Assembly: GCF_963678865.1 (NCBI RefSeq)
Contig: NZ_OY787459.1
Location: 1,020,501 to 1,084,500 of the forward strand
From: Maridesulfovibrio sp.
GTDB lineage: Bacteria > Desulfobacterota > Desulfovibrionia > Desulfovibrionales > Desulfovibrionaceae
Reading direction: 5' to 3'
Length of the DNA stretch: 64,000 bases
The notes beneath the pieces were generated by a model, which was not told the DNA's origin, searched no databases, and was given only the letters and a program-made list of their open reading frames with translations. A program made the position numbers and the translations under genes. This document shows positions 55,941 through 63,336 of the stretch, piece after piece (within the stretch, counting starts at the first letter, position 1; the number at the start of each line of letters is the position of its first letter).

Positions 55941-56636
55941 ATGGAGTCAAAATCTGCAAAAACAGTTCACCAGTCTGTGGCCCGGCAGATTGCAGAACTG
56001 ATTGAATCCGGAAATCTCAAAAAAGGGGACAAGCTGCCGGCGGAACGCACATTAGCCGAGCGTTTCAAGGTTTCCAGAAGTTCAATCCGTGAGGCAATCA
56101 AGTCACTGGCCCAGAAGAATTTGGTCGAAAGCCGCCGGGGAGACGGCACTTACATCCTCGCTGACATGGATGCTGACATCTTCGATGCCTTCATCACTGC
56201 TTTCAGTGACCAAAAAAAACGCATCAATGATATTTTCCAGTTCAGGAAAGTAATAGAGCCGGAGATAGCCGCTCTGGCCGCATCATCAATGGATGAAGAA
56301 ACCCTGAACCGAATGAAAGTGATTGTCTGTGACCAGCAGATAAAGGCCCGGACCGGGAAAAACAGCAGCAATCTGGATGCCCAGCTGCATCTGGAAATTG
56401 CCAGGGCCACCGGCAACTCAATCTTTCCGGAAATGATGCAGGCTCTGGATCGCATAATGACGGAAAGCCGCTCTGAAATCCTGCAGCCCCCGGCAAGGCA
56501 AAAGGCATCTATTGCGGCCCATTTCAAAATTCTTGAAGCTTTTGAAAACCGGGACCCGGCAATGGCCCGCGAAGCCATGCGCCAGCATATCGCTGAAGTT
56601 GAAGAAGCAGCGACCGGCCATGATTCAAAAGAATAA
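55941..56636 (+). CDS. FadR-family (GntR) transcriptional regulator
   Basis: N-terminal GntR winged helix (VARQIAELIESGNLKKGDKLPAERTLAERF, SRSSIREAIKSL) and C-terminal FCD ligand domain (about 85-225), which in this subfamily binds a carboxylate through a metal held by Asp and three His. I chose the ATG at 55941, with GTAGGA upstream. It sits 24 bp upstream of a TSUP permease, so it probably controls uptake of a carboxylate or organosulfur compound. Confidence 0.9.
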   Translation: MESKSAKTVHQSVARQIAELIESGNLKKGDKLPAERTLAERFKVSRSSIREAIKSLAQKNLVESRRGDGTYILADMDADIFDAFITAFSDQKKRINDIFQFRKVIEPEIAALAASSMDEETLNRMKVIVCDQQIKARTGKNSSNLDAQLHLEIARATGNSIFPEMMQALDRIMTESRSEILQPPARQKASIAAHFKILEAFENRDPAMAREAMRQHIAEVEEAATGHDSKE

Positions 56637-56660
56637 CCTGTAGCCCAAGCAGGAGGACAA

Positions 56661-57458
56661 ATGTTCTCGACCTTATTGATTTTCATCATACTCGGCATTT
56701 TCGCCGGGATACTGGCCGGATTGCTCGGCATCGGCGGAGGACTGGTCATCGTGCCTATCCTTGTCTTTACCCTGCCGCCGCTGGGTATCCCGGAAGTACA
56801 CCTGATGCACATTGCATTGGGCACATCCCTCGCAAGCATCATATTTACTTCCATCTCAAGTATGCGTTCGCACAATAAACGAGGTGCTGTACGCTGGGAT
56901 ATTTTTAAATCAATTACTCCGGGTATCATTCTCGGTACATTTCTCGGTTCCCTCTCCACCTCATTCATGAACACCAATTTCCTGAAAGGCATTTTTGTAG
57001 TTTTTCTCTACTATGTGGCCTCTCAGATGCTTTTCGGGCTCAAGCCTAAAGCATCACGCAAGGTTCCGGAAGCTAAAGGAATGTTCGTAGCAGGTAACGT
57101 GATCGGCATCTTTTCCAGCCTCGTAGGTATCGGCGGGGGAACTCTTTCCGTACCCTTCCTGACTATGTGTAACATCGTAATTCACACCGCAATCGGCACA
57201 GCCGCAGCAATCGGATTGCCCATCGCCATTGCCGGAACCGCCGGATACGTCTGGACCGGTATCGGCGTGGAAGGCCTGCCCAATTACTGTATCGGTTATG
57301 TATACCTACCTGCTTTGATCGGGATTGTTTCTGCAAGTATGCTGACCGCGCCCATCGGTGTACGTCTGGCGCACAGCCTACCCGTTGACAGACTCAAAAA
57401 GATTTTCGCGGTGCTGCTGATCATTGTAGCAACCAGAATGTTGCTTAGCATTTTTTAG
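56661..57458 (+). CDS. TSUP/TauE-family membrane permease
   Basis: Inner-membrane transporter with about eight helices. The two family repeats start AGLLGIGGGLVIVPILVFTL and SLVGIGGGTLSVPFLTM. TSUP proteins move sulfite, sulfonates, sulfoacetate or thiosulfate, and sometimes other anions. It forms an operon with the FadR-type regulator; GGAGG precedes the start. Followed by a REP-like element. Confidence 0.9.
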   Translation: MFSTLLIFIILGIFAGILAGLLGIGGGLVIVPILVFTLPPLGIPEVHLMHIALGTSLASIIFTSISSMRSHNKRGAVRWDIFKSITPGIILGTFLGSLSTSFMNTNFLKGIFVVFLYYVASQMLFGLKPKASRKVPEAKGMFVAGNVIGIFSSLVGIGGGTLSVPFLTMCNIVIHTAIGTAAAIGLPIAIAGTAGYVWTGIGVEGLPNYCIGYVYLPALIGIVSASMLTAPIGVRLAHSLPVDRLKKIFAVLLIIVATRMLLSIF

Positions 57459-57492
57459 CTTATGCGCTAACGCGCTCTAAACAAACAATTTC

Positions 57493-57556
57493 GCCTCCGG
57501 TGGCCGAAAAGACTAAGCCCCTTGGAATCCCTATCAAAAGGGTTTAAGATCCCCGG
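57493..57556 (+). repeat. Partial REP-like element
   Basis: GCCTCCGGTGGCC end and a CCCTATCAAAAGGGTTTAAGAT stretch; the hairpin is eroded compared with the copies at 7184 and 61532. It lies between the TSUP and hydroxyacid-oxidase genes. Confidence 0.5.
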
Positions 57557-57598
57557 CAATACGGTCTAAGGCATAATCATTTTAAAAGGAAAACCAAC

Positions 57599-58609
57599 AT
57601 GAAAGAAGTACGTAATAATGCTCGTGAATTAATGAAAGGTTACTGCAAAGTATGTCCGGTCTGTAACGGTAAGGCCTGCGTAGGTGAAGTCCCCGGAATG
57701 GGCGGACTAGGTACGGCTTCGAGCTTCAAGAACAACGTAAAGGCCCTTGAGGCCCTGAAGCTGAATATGCGCACCATCCACGAATTCAGCGAACCGGACA
57801 CATCTGTCAATGTTATGGGCATCGACCTCGATATTCCGGTCATTGCCGCTCCTATAGGCGGTGTGGAATTCAACATGGGCGGCAAGGTAAGCGAAATAGA
57901 TTACGTGACCAACAAACTCAAAGCATGCAAGGAAAAAGGTATCATAGGCTGTACCGGAGACGGCGTGCCGCCTTTTATCTATGAAAGCGGGTTCGCAGCC
58001 ATCAAAGAAGTTGGCGGCCACGGCATTCCCTTTATCAAACCCTGGGGAGAAGAAGAGCTTAACGAAAAACTACAGAAAGCCCAGGAGACCGGATGTAAAA
58101 TTATCGGTATGGATATCGATGCCGCCGGGCTGATCACTCTTAAAAAGATGGGCCGCCCAGTTACTCCCAAAAGCATACGCAAACTTCGTGAAATCATTGA
58201 ATCCGTAGATGCCGACTTTATTCTCAAAGGTATCATGACTCCTGATGAAGCACGCATGGCTATCGATGCCGGAGCCAAGGGAATTGTTGTTTCCAACCAC
58301 GGAGGTCGTGTACTCGATTCCTGCCCCGGCACAGCAGAAGTGCTTTTTGAAATCTCACGGGCAGTGGCCGGACAATGCTCCGTAATGGTAGACGGCGGTG
58401 TACGCACCGGAATTGACGTGCTCAAAATGCTGGCTCTGGGCGCAAATGCGGTCATGATCGGCCGCCCGTTCTCCATAGCTACCATGGGCGGCCTGCAGGA
58501 AGGTGTGGAAAAATACATCGACCAGCTTAAGTCAGAGCTCACCGCAGCCATGGTCCTTACCGGAACAGAGAAAGCAAGTTTCGTAGATATAAAAGTTTTA
58601 TATCGTTAA
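57599..58609 (+). CDS. FMN-dependent alpha-hydroxyacid oxidase-like enzyme
   Basis: TIM-barrel flavoprotein of the lactate/glycolate oxidase family, 336 residues. The FMN and substrate residues are visible in PVIAAPIGGV, FIKPWG, DFILKGIMTPDEA, VVSNHGGRVLDSCP (Lys, His and Arg of the active site) and DGGVRTGIDVLKMLALGA. An unusual N-terminal cysteine cluster (YCKVCPVCNGKACVGE) may bind a metal or Fe-S cluster; this form is found in anaerobes. It has AAAGGA before the ATG and 140 bp separate it from the TSUP gene. The substrate may be lactate or a sulfo-analogue, by context only. Confidence 0.88.
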   Translation: MKEVRNNARELMKGYCKVCPVCNGKACVGEVPGMGGLGTASSFKNNVKALEALKLNMRTIHEFSEPDTSVNVMGIDLDIPVIAAPIGGVEFNMGGKVSEIDYVTNKLKACKEKGIIGCTGDGVPPFIYESGFAAIKEVGGHGIPFIKPWGEEELNEKLQKAQETGCKIIGMDIDAAGLITLKKMGRPVTPKSIRKLREIIESVDADFILKGIMTPDEARMAIDAGAKGIVVSNHGGRVLDSCPGTAEVLFEISRAVAGQCSVMVDGGVRTGIDVLKMLALGANAVMIGRPFSIATMGGLQEGVEKYIDQLKSELTAAMVLTGTEKASFVDIKVLYR

Positions 58610-58631
58610 GCACAAAAATAATATTTTGGTG

Positions 58632-58660
58632 TTGACGCAAGGCGATAGCGGAGTTATCTT
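58632..58660 (+). promoter_or_regulatory. Putative promoter of the ncRNA
   Basis: TTGACG, 17-bp spacer, TATCTT, starting 22 bp after the hydroxyacid-oxidase stop. Confidence 0.5.
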
Positions 58661-58666
58661 TAAGTC

Positions 58667-59099
58667 AAAGGCAGAGGTAGTTGTACCAAGGCAACCCGTT
58701 ACCAACCCTCAGACGGGAGTGAAATCAATTTGATGTCACTTTCTAAAAGCGAGTCTCCCAGCGAGGCTCGATTCGAGGGGAGCCTACCGCGAGAGTTCTT
58801 TTAAGACCTCCAACGGGCCCATGGAGAGATAGGAAATCGCCGGTTATCCCGGCAAATGCGAAAACGGATCCCCTCTTCTAAGGCAAAACGGATTTATTGA
58901 AACTTCGTAACCAACCATTAAATCGGTTTAGACGCGTATAGATAAGATCAAAACAACCGCTAATCCTGGTTGAAACGCGTAATTTAGGTAAAGCTAAAAG
59001 AAAACCGTCAACTTTGGTTAGGACACGTTACTTAGTAATCTGTAAAACATGTATTTAAAGCCCCCGGACAGGACTTCAGTTCTGTTCGGGGTTTTCTTT
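58667..59099 (+). ncRNA. Candidate structured RNA, about 430 nt, unknown family
   Basis: No ORF of useful length on either strand. Hairpins seen: GGTA+GTTG/CAAC+TACC (58676-58703), AGTGA/TCACT with inner pairing (58718-58740), AGGCTC/GAGCCT (58764-58785) and GCCGG/CCGGC (58839-58853). Three degenerate stem-loops follow, AACC-(8-9 nt)-GGTT, at 58913, 58955 and 59003, each followed by ACGCGTA, ACGCGTAA or ACACGTTA. The 3' end is a 10-bp hairpin CCCCGGACAG/CTGTTCGGGG with TTTTCTTTT. Motifs of RNase P, tmRNA, SRP RNA and the common riboswitches were looked for and not found. Confidence 0.6.
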
Positions 59100-59188
59100 T
59101 GTGTGCTTTGTGCCTGTCTGATGGACATTCATCGTTTTGTGTGGAACTATTGGCAGACACTTAAATTATAACTACTAGACATTGCAGC

Positions 59189-59962
59189 ATGAAACGCATT
59201 CTCTATTTTATAATCATATACACTATTGTAAGTTTATCTATATTTTGCGAACAAACACAGGCAGAACAAATAACTATCGGCTATATTGAACTACCGCCAT
59301 ACTACTATACAAACTCAGAAAACAAACCGGACGGATCATTACTTCATCTTACCAAAAGAATAATGAACAAAGCAGGTTATGAATGCCGTTACATAAGCAT
59401 GCCATCCAAAAGAATATTGCACACAATCCAGAAAGGTAAAAATTTTGCATCAATAGGATGGTTTAAAACACCGCAACGCGAAAAATATGCTAAATTCTCA
59501 CTTCCAATATATGAAAACAAACCTATTGTTGTTCTTTTAAGACATGAAGACCATGATCAATTTATAAAATACAACACACTTAAAGAACTTCTCGAGCAAA
59601 CAAAATTCAAAACAGGAATAGTTGCAGGGCACTCAATGGGTGGATATATTGATTACTTACTGGAAATGCACCCCCAATCCGTCTATACTCTTTCCGGTAC
59701 AACCCAACAGCTTGTAAGAATGCTGCATACCGGCCACATTGATTTTTGTCTCTTGGCGCCGGTTGAAATAGCCAAAATAATCAAACAATCGCATTACAAA
59801 GATGATAAATTTTCCTTCATGTCCATGGCAGACATCATTAAGGGAAACACACGCCACCTGATTTTTTCAAAAGACGTTTCAAACGATACCATCAGCAGAA
59901 TTAACTCTGCCATAACTGAGATCAAGTACGAGACGGAGCTAAGCAGATATGCCGGCCATTAA
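59189..59962 (+). CDS. Orphan SBP_bac_3 periplasmic binding protein
   Basis: Signal peptide (IIIYTIVSLSIFCEQTQA), then a type-3 solute-binding domain: YIELPPYYYTNSENKPDGS, MPSKRILHTIQ and GWFKTPQREKYAKF. No transport genes adjoin. It follows the ncRNA terminator and looks monocistronic. Ligand unknown. Confidence 0.85.
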   Translation: MKRILYFIIIYTIVSLSIFCEQTQAEQITIGYIELPPYYYTNSENKPDGSLLHLTKRIMNKAGYECRYISMPSKRILHTIQKGKNFASIGWFKTPQREKYAKFSLPIYENKPIVVLLRHEDHDQFIKYNTLKELLEQTKFKTGIVAGHSMGGYIDYLLEMHPQSVYTLSGTTQQLVRMLHTGHIDFCLLAPVEIAKIIKQSHYKDDKFSFMSMADIIKGNTRHLIFSKDVSNDTISRINSAITEIKYETELSRYAGH

Positions 59963-60108
59963 TAAATGTATGAACTATCCACATTATCGGTGGCGATGGT
60001 CATTTCAGGCAGGTCGGTAAAAAGGTTGCTCAATGCCCCTTTGGCAACCAGCAGGGATCGCTCGTCATGTTCTTTCCTGATCAGTACAGACAACCTTTTG
60101 CGTAAAAA
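59959..60108 (-). pseudogene. Coding remnant, C-terminal fragment
   Basis: A 49-codon frame with coding-like composition but no start or ribosome site, beginning right after a TGA: FLRKRLSVLIRKEHDERSLL, then VAKGALSNLFTDLPEMTIAT, then DNVDSSYIY. Its stop overlaps the convergent solute-binding gene by four bases. I do not recognise the family; it looks like the 3' end of a lost gene. Confidence 0.4.
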
Positions 60109-60185
60109 TCATACTGATCTTATTTAATAGCATGGAAAAGGCAGATTAAGCCAACTGCGGAGAGGTTAATTTAGGAAACGGGGGC

Positions 60186-60650
60186 TCACAATACAAACTT
60201 CATAGGCACAAAGCGAATACCATTCATATTCTGCTCTTCGCCTTCTACCGTGAAGCCACAGCCAAGATAGAAAGCGCGGGAATTTGGTGATGAATTCACG
60301 GTCAATTCACTGGTTCCGGCTTTGCGGCAATGTTCAATGACCAGACTCATCAAAATTTTGCCAATACCATTTCCCTGCTCGGCAGAATCGACGAAAAGCA
60401 TTCCCAAATGCCTGAAAAAACGTATTTCAGCTACTCCGACAATCCGTCCGGCATGTCTGGCCGTGAAAACAACCGCCCCCTGCTCCATTCGTTCTCGCAA
60501 GGCCTGCGGAGTTGCGTAAACTTTAAACTCGGAACGTCCCTGCGCTGTAAAACCGGGGGCAACTTTTTCATCAAAGACTTTAAAAATCAATTCTGAGGCT
60601 TGATATTCCTCACCGGGCTGTAACTGATCGTATATAATTGACTCCGACAT
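60186..60650 (-). CDS. GNAT-family N-acetyltransferase
   Basis: A 154-residue acetyltransferase: RHLGMLFVDSAEQGNGIGKILMSLVIEHC at about 82-110 carries the acetyl-CoA motif Q/R-x-x-G-x-G, and NSSPNSRAFYLGCGF the motif B region. Substrate unknown. It lies nine bases downstream of holB, so it probably shares its transcript. Confidence 0.88.
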   Translation of the reverse strand: MSESIIYDQLQPGEEYQASELIFKVFDEKVAPGFTAQGRSEFKVYATPQALRERMEQGAVVFTARHAGRIVGVAEIRFFRHLGMLFVDSAEQGNGIGKILMSLVIEHCRKAGTSELTVNSSPNSRAFYLGCGFTVEGEEQNMNGIRFVPMKFVL

Positions 60651-60659
60651 ATTACTTTC

Positions 60660-61526
60660 CTAACGCCGCCGTTTAGGCATGGCAGCAGTGCAAACCCAGT
60701 CCAAAACAAGGGGCGGATTCACATTATAATTAAGGGATTCCTGTGCCTTGCCGAGCACGAGGTCGAGTCTGCGCAGTCCTTTGGGATCAAAAAGCCCTGA
60801 AATCGCATTGGCGGCGGAAGTGGACTGAGGATTGACCAGCGCATTCTTGAGTTCCCGCTGGCAGCCCATGACTACCTGTAAGCCCATTTCTTTATCCAGA
60901 GCCCCTTTGGCCGAAGTACGGGCAAACCACCCCTGACCTGATCTCCAGAAATGAAGCATGGCATTGACCCATTCGGCGACTTCCGGGGAATTCTGCTGAT
61001 CTGTAGGCCATGCGAGAGTGATGACCCAGCTGCGTGAGACAAGGGTTTCCAGCAGCCGTTCACGCTGCGGGGCGGTGAGCACAAAGACATTGCCGGGGCG
61101 AGGTTCTTCCAAGGTCTTGAGGAGCGCGTTAGCAGAGTTGCCGTTAAGGTGCTGTGCTTCGCGGACCACGGTAACGCGGGTTCCGCCGCCATGCGGAGGC
61201 TGCCCCCAGACCGGAAGTAATTCACGGATTGAATCTACTGAAATATCCTGTTTGAGGCCGGTTCCGCTGTCATTTTCTTCACGGTCAATAAGCAGAAAAT
61301 CGTTGAAAGCATTGTCCGCAATCTGCTGGCATGATTGGCAGGTTCCGCAAGGTTCCTGACCGTTCTCGCAGTTGAGCACACAAGCCCAGTAACGGGCCAT
61401 ATCCATGCGCTCGTCAGCGTTGCCGCCTTCAATCAAAAGACATTGCGGAGGCTTCTGGGCCAGTTTCGCAAAACGGGACAGAACCAGATTTTGGCGAGAA
61501 GCAGTTTCTTGAATGGATGTGAACAT
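60660..61526 (-). CDS. holB: DNA polymerase III subunit delta' (clamp loader)
   Basis: Part of the sliding-clamp loader at the replication fork. The zinc module CENGQEPCGTCQSC is intact, and LKTLEEPRPGNVFVLTAPQRERLLETLVSRS matches the DnaX/delta' core with its SRC-like arginine finger as SRS. The P-loop is degenerate (IEGGNADERMDMA), as expected of delta', which does not hydrolyse ATP. At 288 residues it is shorter than E. coli HolB (334). A REP-like pair separates it from purA upstream. Confidence 0.9.
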   Translation of the reverse strand: MFTSIQETASRQNLVLSRFAKLAQKPPQCLLIEGGNADERMDMARYWACVLNCENGQEPCGTCQSCQQIADNAFNDFLLIDREENDSGTGLKQDISVDSIRELLPVWGQPPHGGGTRVTVVREAQHLNGNSANALLKTLEEPRPGNVFVLTAPQRERLLETLVSRSWVITLAWPTDQQNSPEVAEWVNAMLHFWRSGQGWFARTSAKGALDKEMGLQVVMGCQRELKNALVNPQSTSAANAISGLFDPKGLRRLDLVLGKAQESLNYNVNPPLVLDWVCTAAMPKRRR

Positions 61527-61531
61527 AGTGT

Positions 61532-61823
61532 GCCTCCGGCGGCCCTGCCGGGGGCCTCTCCGAGGGCCAAAGAACCCTTTTGGAAAAGGGTTCTCTGGAC
61601 TCTCCTAAAACTTTTAATAAGCTTCGCGTCCCTTATTCCAAAAACACGCACTAACTTAAAAACACCAAATCCCACGTAAAACACAACGTGGGAAAGAAAT
61701 ATCTAAACATCATGCACTCCTAAATATCCCCGCAGCGAAGCCAACTAAAGGTTTCTGAAGGGGATGGGGTCTGGGGAAGGGGAAACTCTTGCAAGAGTTT
61801 CCCCTTCCCCAGCCGCCGGAGGT
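61532..61823. repeat. Inverted pair of REP-like elements
   Basis: Left unit 61532-61627 (plus): GCCTCCGGCGGCC, hairpin AGAACCCTTTT/AAAAGGGTTCT, TTTTAATAAGCTTCGC. Right unit 61735-61823 (inverted): reading the minus strand, CCTCCGGCGGCT, hairpin CTGGGGAAGGGGAAACTCTT/AAGAGTTTCCCCTTCCCCAG, then TTGGCTTCGC. Same layout as 7184-7413. It fills the whole purA-holB gap and its second hairpin directly follows purA. Confidence 0.8.
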
Positions 61824-61824
61824 A

Positions 61825-63105
61825 CTATCTTACAATAGTCTGAGCGCGGTCGGGACCGACGGAGACTATGCCGACTTTTACGCCGGAGAGTTCTTCAATG
61901 CGTGCAATGTAGTTGCGTGCAGCTTCAGGCAGTTCGTCGTAGGAAGCTGCCTTGGTGATATCTTCATCCCAACCGGGCATGGATTCATAAACAGGCTTGA
62001 CGTAAGCCATTCCGTTCTGTTCCTGCGGGGGATAATCTACCTTTTCACCACAGTACTCGTAGGCAACGCAGATTTTAATTTCTTTAAGGCCGGAAAGTAC
62101 ATCCAGCTTGGTCAGAGCGAACTCAGTGAGGTCACAGAGACGTGCGGTTTCACGCAGGACAACCATGTCCAGCCAGCCGCAACGACGCTTACGTCCGGTT
62201 GTTGCACCGAACTCATGGCCGTTTCTCTGCAGGGTATCACCGGTTTCATCAAACAGTTCGGTGGGGAAAGGTCCGGCACCGACACGTGTAGTGTACGCTT
62301 TACAGATACCTATGATACGTTCCAGCTGGCGGGGACCGCATCCTGCTCCGGCAGCGGCGTTACCTGCAACAACATTGGAGGAAGTAACAAAAGGATAAGT
62401 TCCGTGGTCGATATCAAGATGCACACCCTGTGCGCCTTCGAAGAGGACCATGCTGCCTTTCTTGTTTTCATCCTGAATAACGGAGGAAACATCTCCCAGG
62501 TAAGGGACAACTCTTTCAGCGATGGGCAGTATTTCCTGATATACCTTTTCAGCATCAAGCGGCTCAACATTGAAAAGTTTTTCAAAAAGAACGTTCTTTT
62601 CCTGAAGTCCTGCAACAATTTTTTTACGCAGAAGTTCAGGATCAGCGAGATCGGCGGCACGGATACCGCAACGGTTCATTTTATCTTCGTAGCAGGGGCC
62701 GATACCGCGACCGGTGGTACCGATCTTGTTATCAGCGGATTTAAGGGATTCGCGGCAGTTGTCCATCAATTTGTGATACGGCATGATGATCTGGGTCTTC
62801 TTGCTGATCATCAGACGTTCGGGGGAAATATCCACACCTTTTTCGGCAAGTCCGTCAATCTCCTTGAGAAAAACCTCAGGGTCGAGTACTACCCCATTAC
62901 CGATGAGGCACTTTTTACCCTGATGAAGAACCCCGGACGGGATGAGATGCAGGATACACTGCTCTCCTTCCACAACAAGAGTGTGACCGGCATTGTTTCC
63001 ACCTTGGAAACGTACGATCGCACCAGCTTGTTCGGCGAGCATATCAACGATTTTGCCCTTGCCTTCGTCCCCCCACTGGGTTCCCACAATTACGGTATTA
63101 GCCAT
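61825..63105 (-). CDS. purA: Adenylosuccinate synthase
   Basis: GTP-dependent conversion of IMP to adenylosuccinate in AMP synthesis. [17 protein letters not shown] carries the P-loop-like GDEGKGK, NAGHTLV the catalytic His region, [14 protein letters not shown] the IMP loop, and the C-terminus holds [11 protein letters not shown]. The start at 63105 has AAGGAG ten bases upstream; the frame extends 11 codons further. Length 426 is standard. Confidence 0.96.
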   Translation of the reverse strand: MANTVIVGTQWGDEGKGKIVDMLAEQAGAIVRFQGGNNAGHTLVVEGEQCILHLIPSGVLHQGKKCLIGNGVVLDPEVFLKEIDGLAEKGVDISPERLMISKKTQIIMPYHKLMDNCRESLKSADNKIGTTGRGIGPCYEDKMNRCGIRAADLADPELLRKKIVAGLQEKNVLFEKLFNVEPLDAEKVYQEILPIAERVVPYLGDVSSVIQDENKKGSMVLFEGAQGVHLDIDHGTYPFVTSSNVVAGNAAAGAGCGPRQLERIIGICKAYTTRVGAGPFPTELFDETGDTLQRNGHEFGATTGRKRRCGWLDMVVLRETARLCDLTEFALTKLDVLSGLKEIKICVAYEYCGEKVDYPPQEQNGMAYVKPVYESMPGWDEDITKAASYDELPEAARNYIARIEELSGVKVGIVSVGPDRAQTIVR

Positions 63106-63181
63106 TACTAATGTGCTCCTTCTACAGTATTTCCGCATGCCTTTGACTTAAGACATGGAATTCTTGCTGTAATTTGATTAC

Positions 63182-63211
63182 TTGATAGCGGCACTGCGTC
63201 TGACGTATAAT
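63182..63211 (+). promoter_or_regulatory. Putative promoter of the MltF-like gene
   Basis: TTGATA, an 18-bp spacer and a perfect TATAAT lie in the divergent purA/MltF-like gap. Confidence 0.55.
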
Positions 63212-63336
63212 AACAGGAACAAGCCTGTTGCTGCATAAAAAACCGTAAAATGGCCGCTCAAGAAGATCCGCTTACCTGCTGTTAATACCTTTTTTGCTAA
63301 AGGTTCGCCAGCATTAAGCACGGCAGACGGGTTTTA

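Noticed and set aside
56150..56992. 280-residue minus-strand open frame
   Set aside because: Antisense of the FadR-type regulator and TSUP gene; Ser/Arg-rich shadow translation.
58667..59099. RNase P RNA, tmRNA, SRP RNA or 6S RNA
   Set aside because: The hallmark sequences of RNase P (GAGGAAAGTCC), tmRNA (tRNA-like ends and tag ORF) and SRP RNA are absent, and the length exceeds 6S RNA.
61789..63111. 440-residue plus-strand open frame
   Set aside because: It is the antisense of purA, whose motifs are unmistakable; the plus-strand translation has no recognisable domain.
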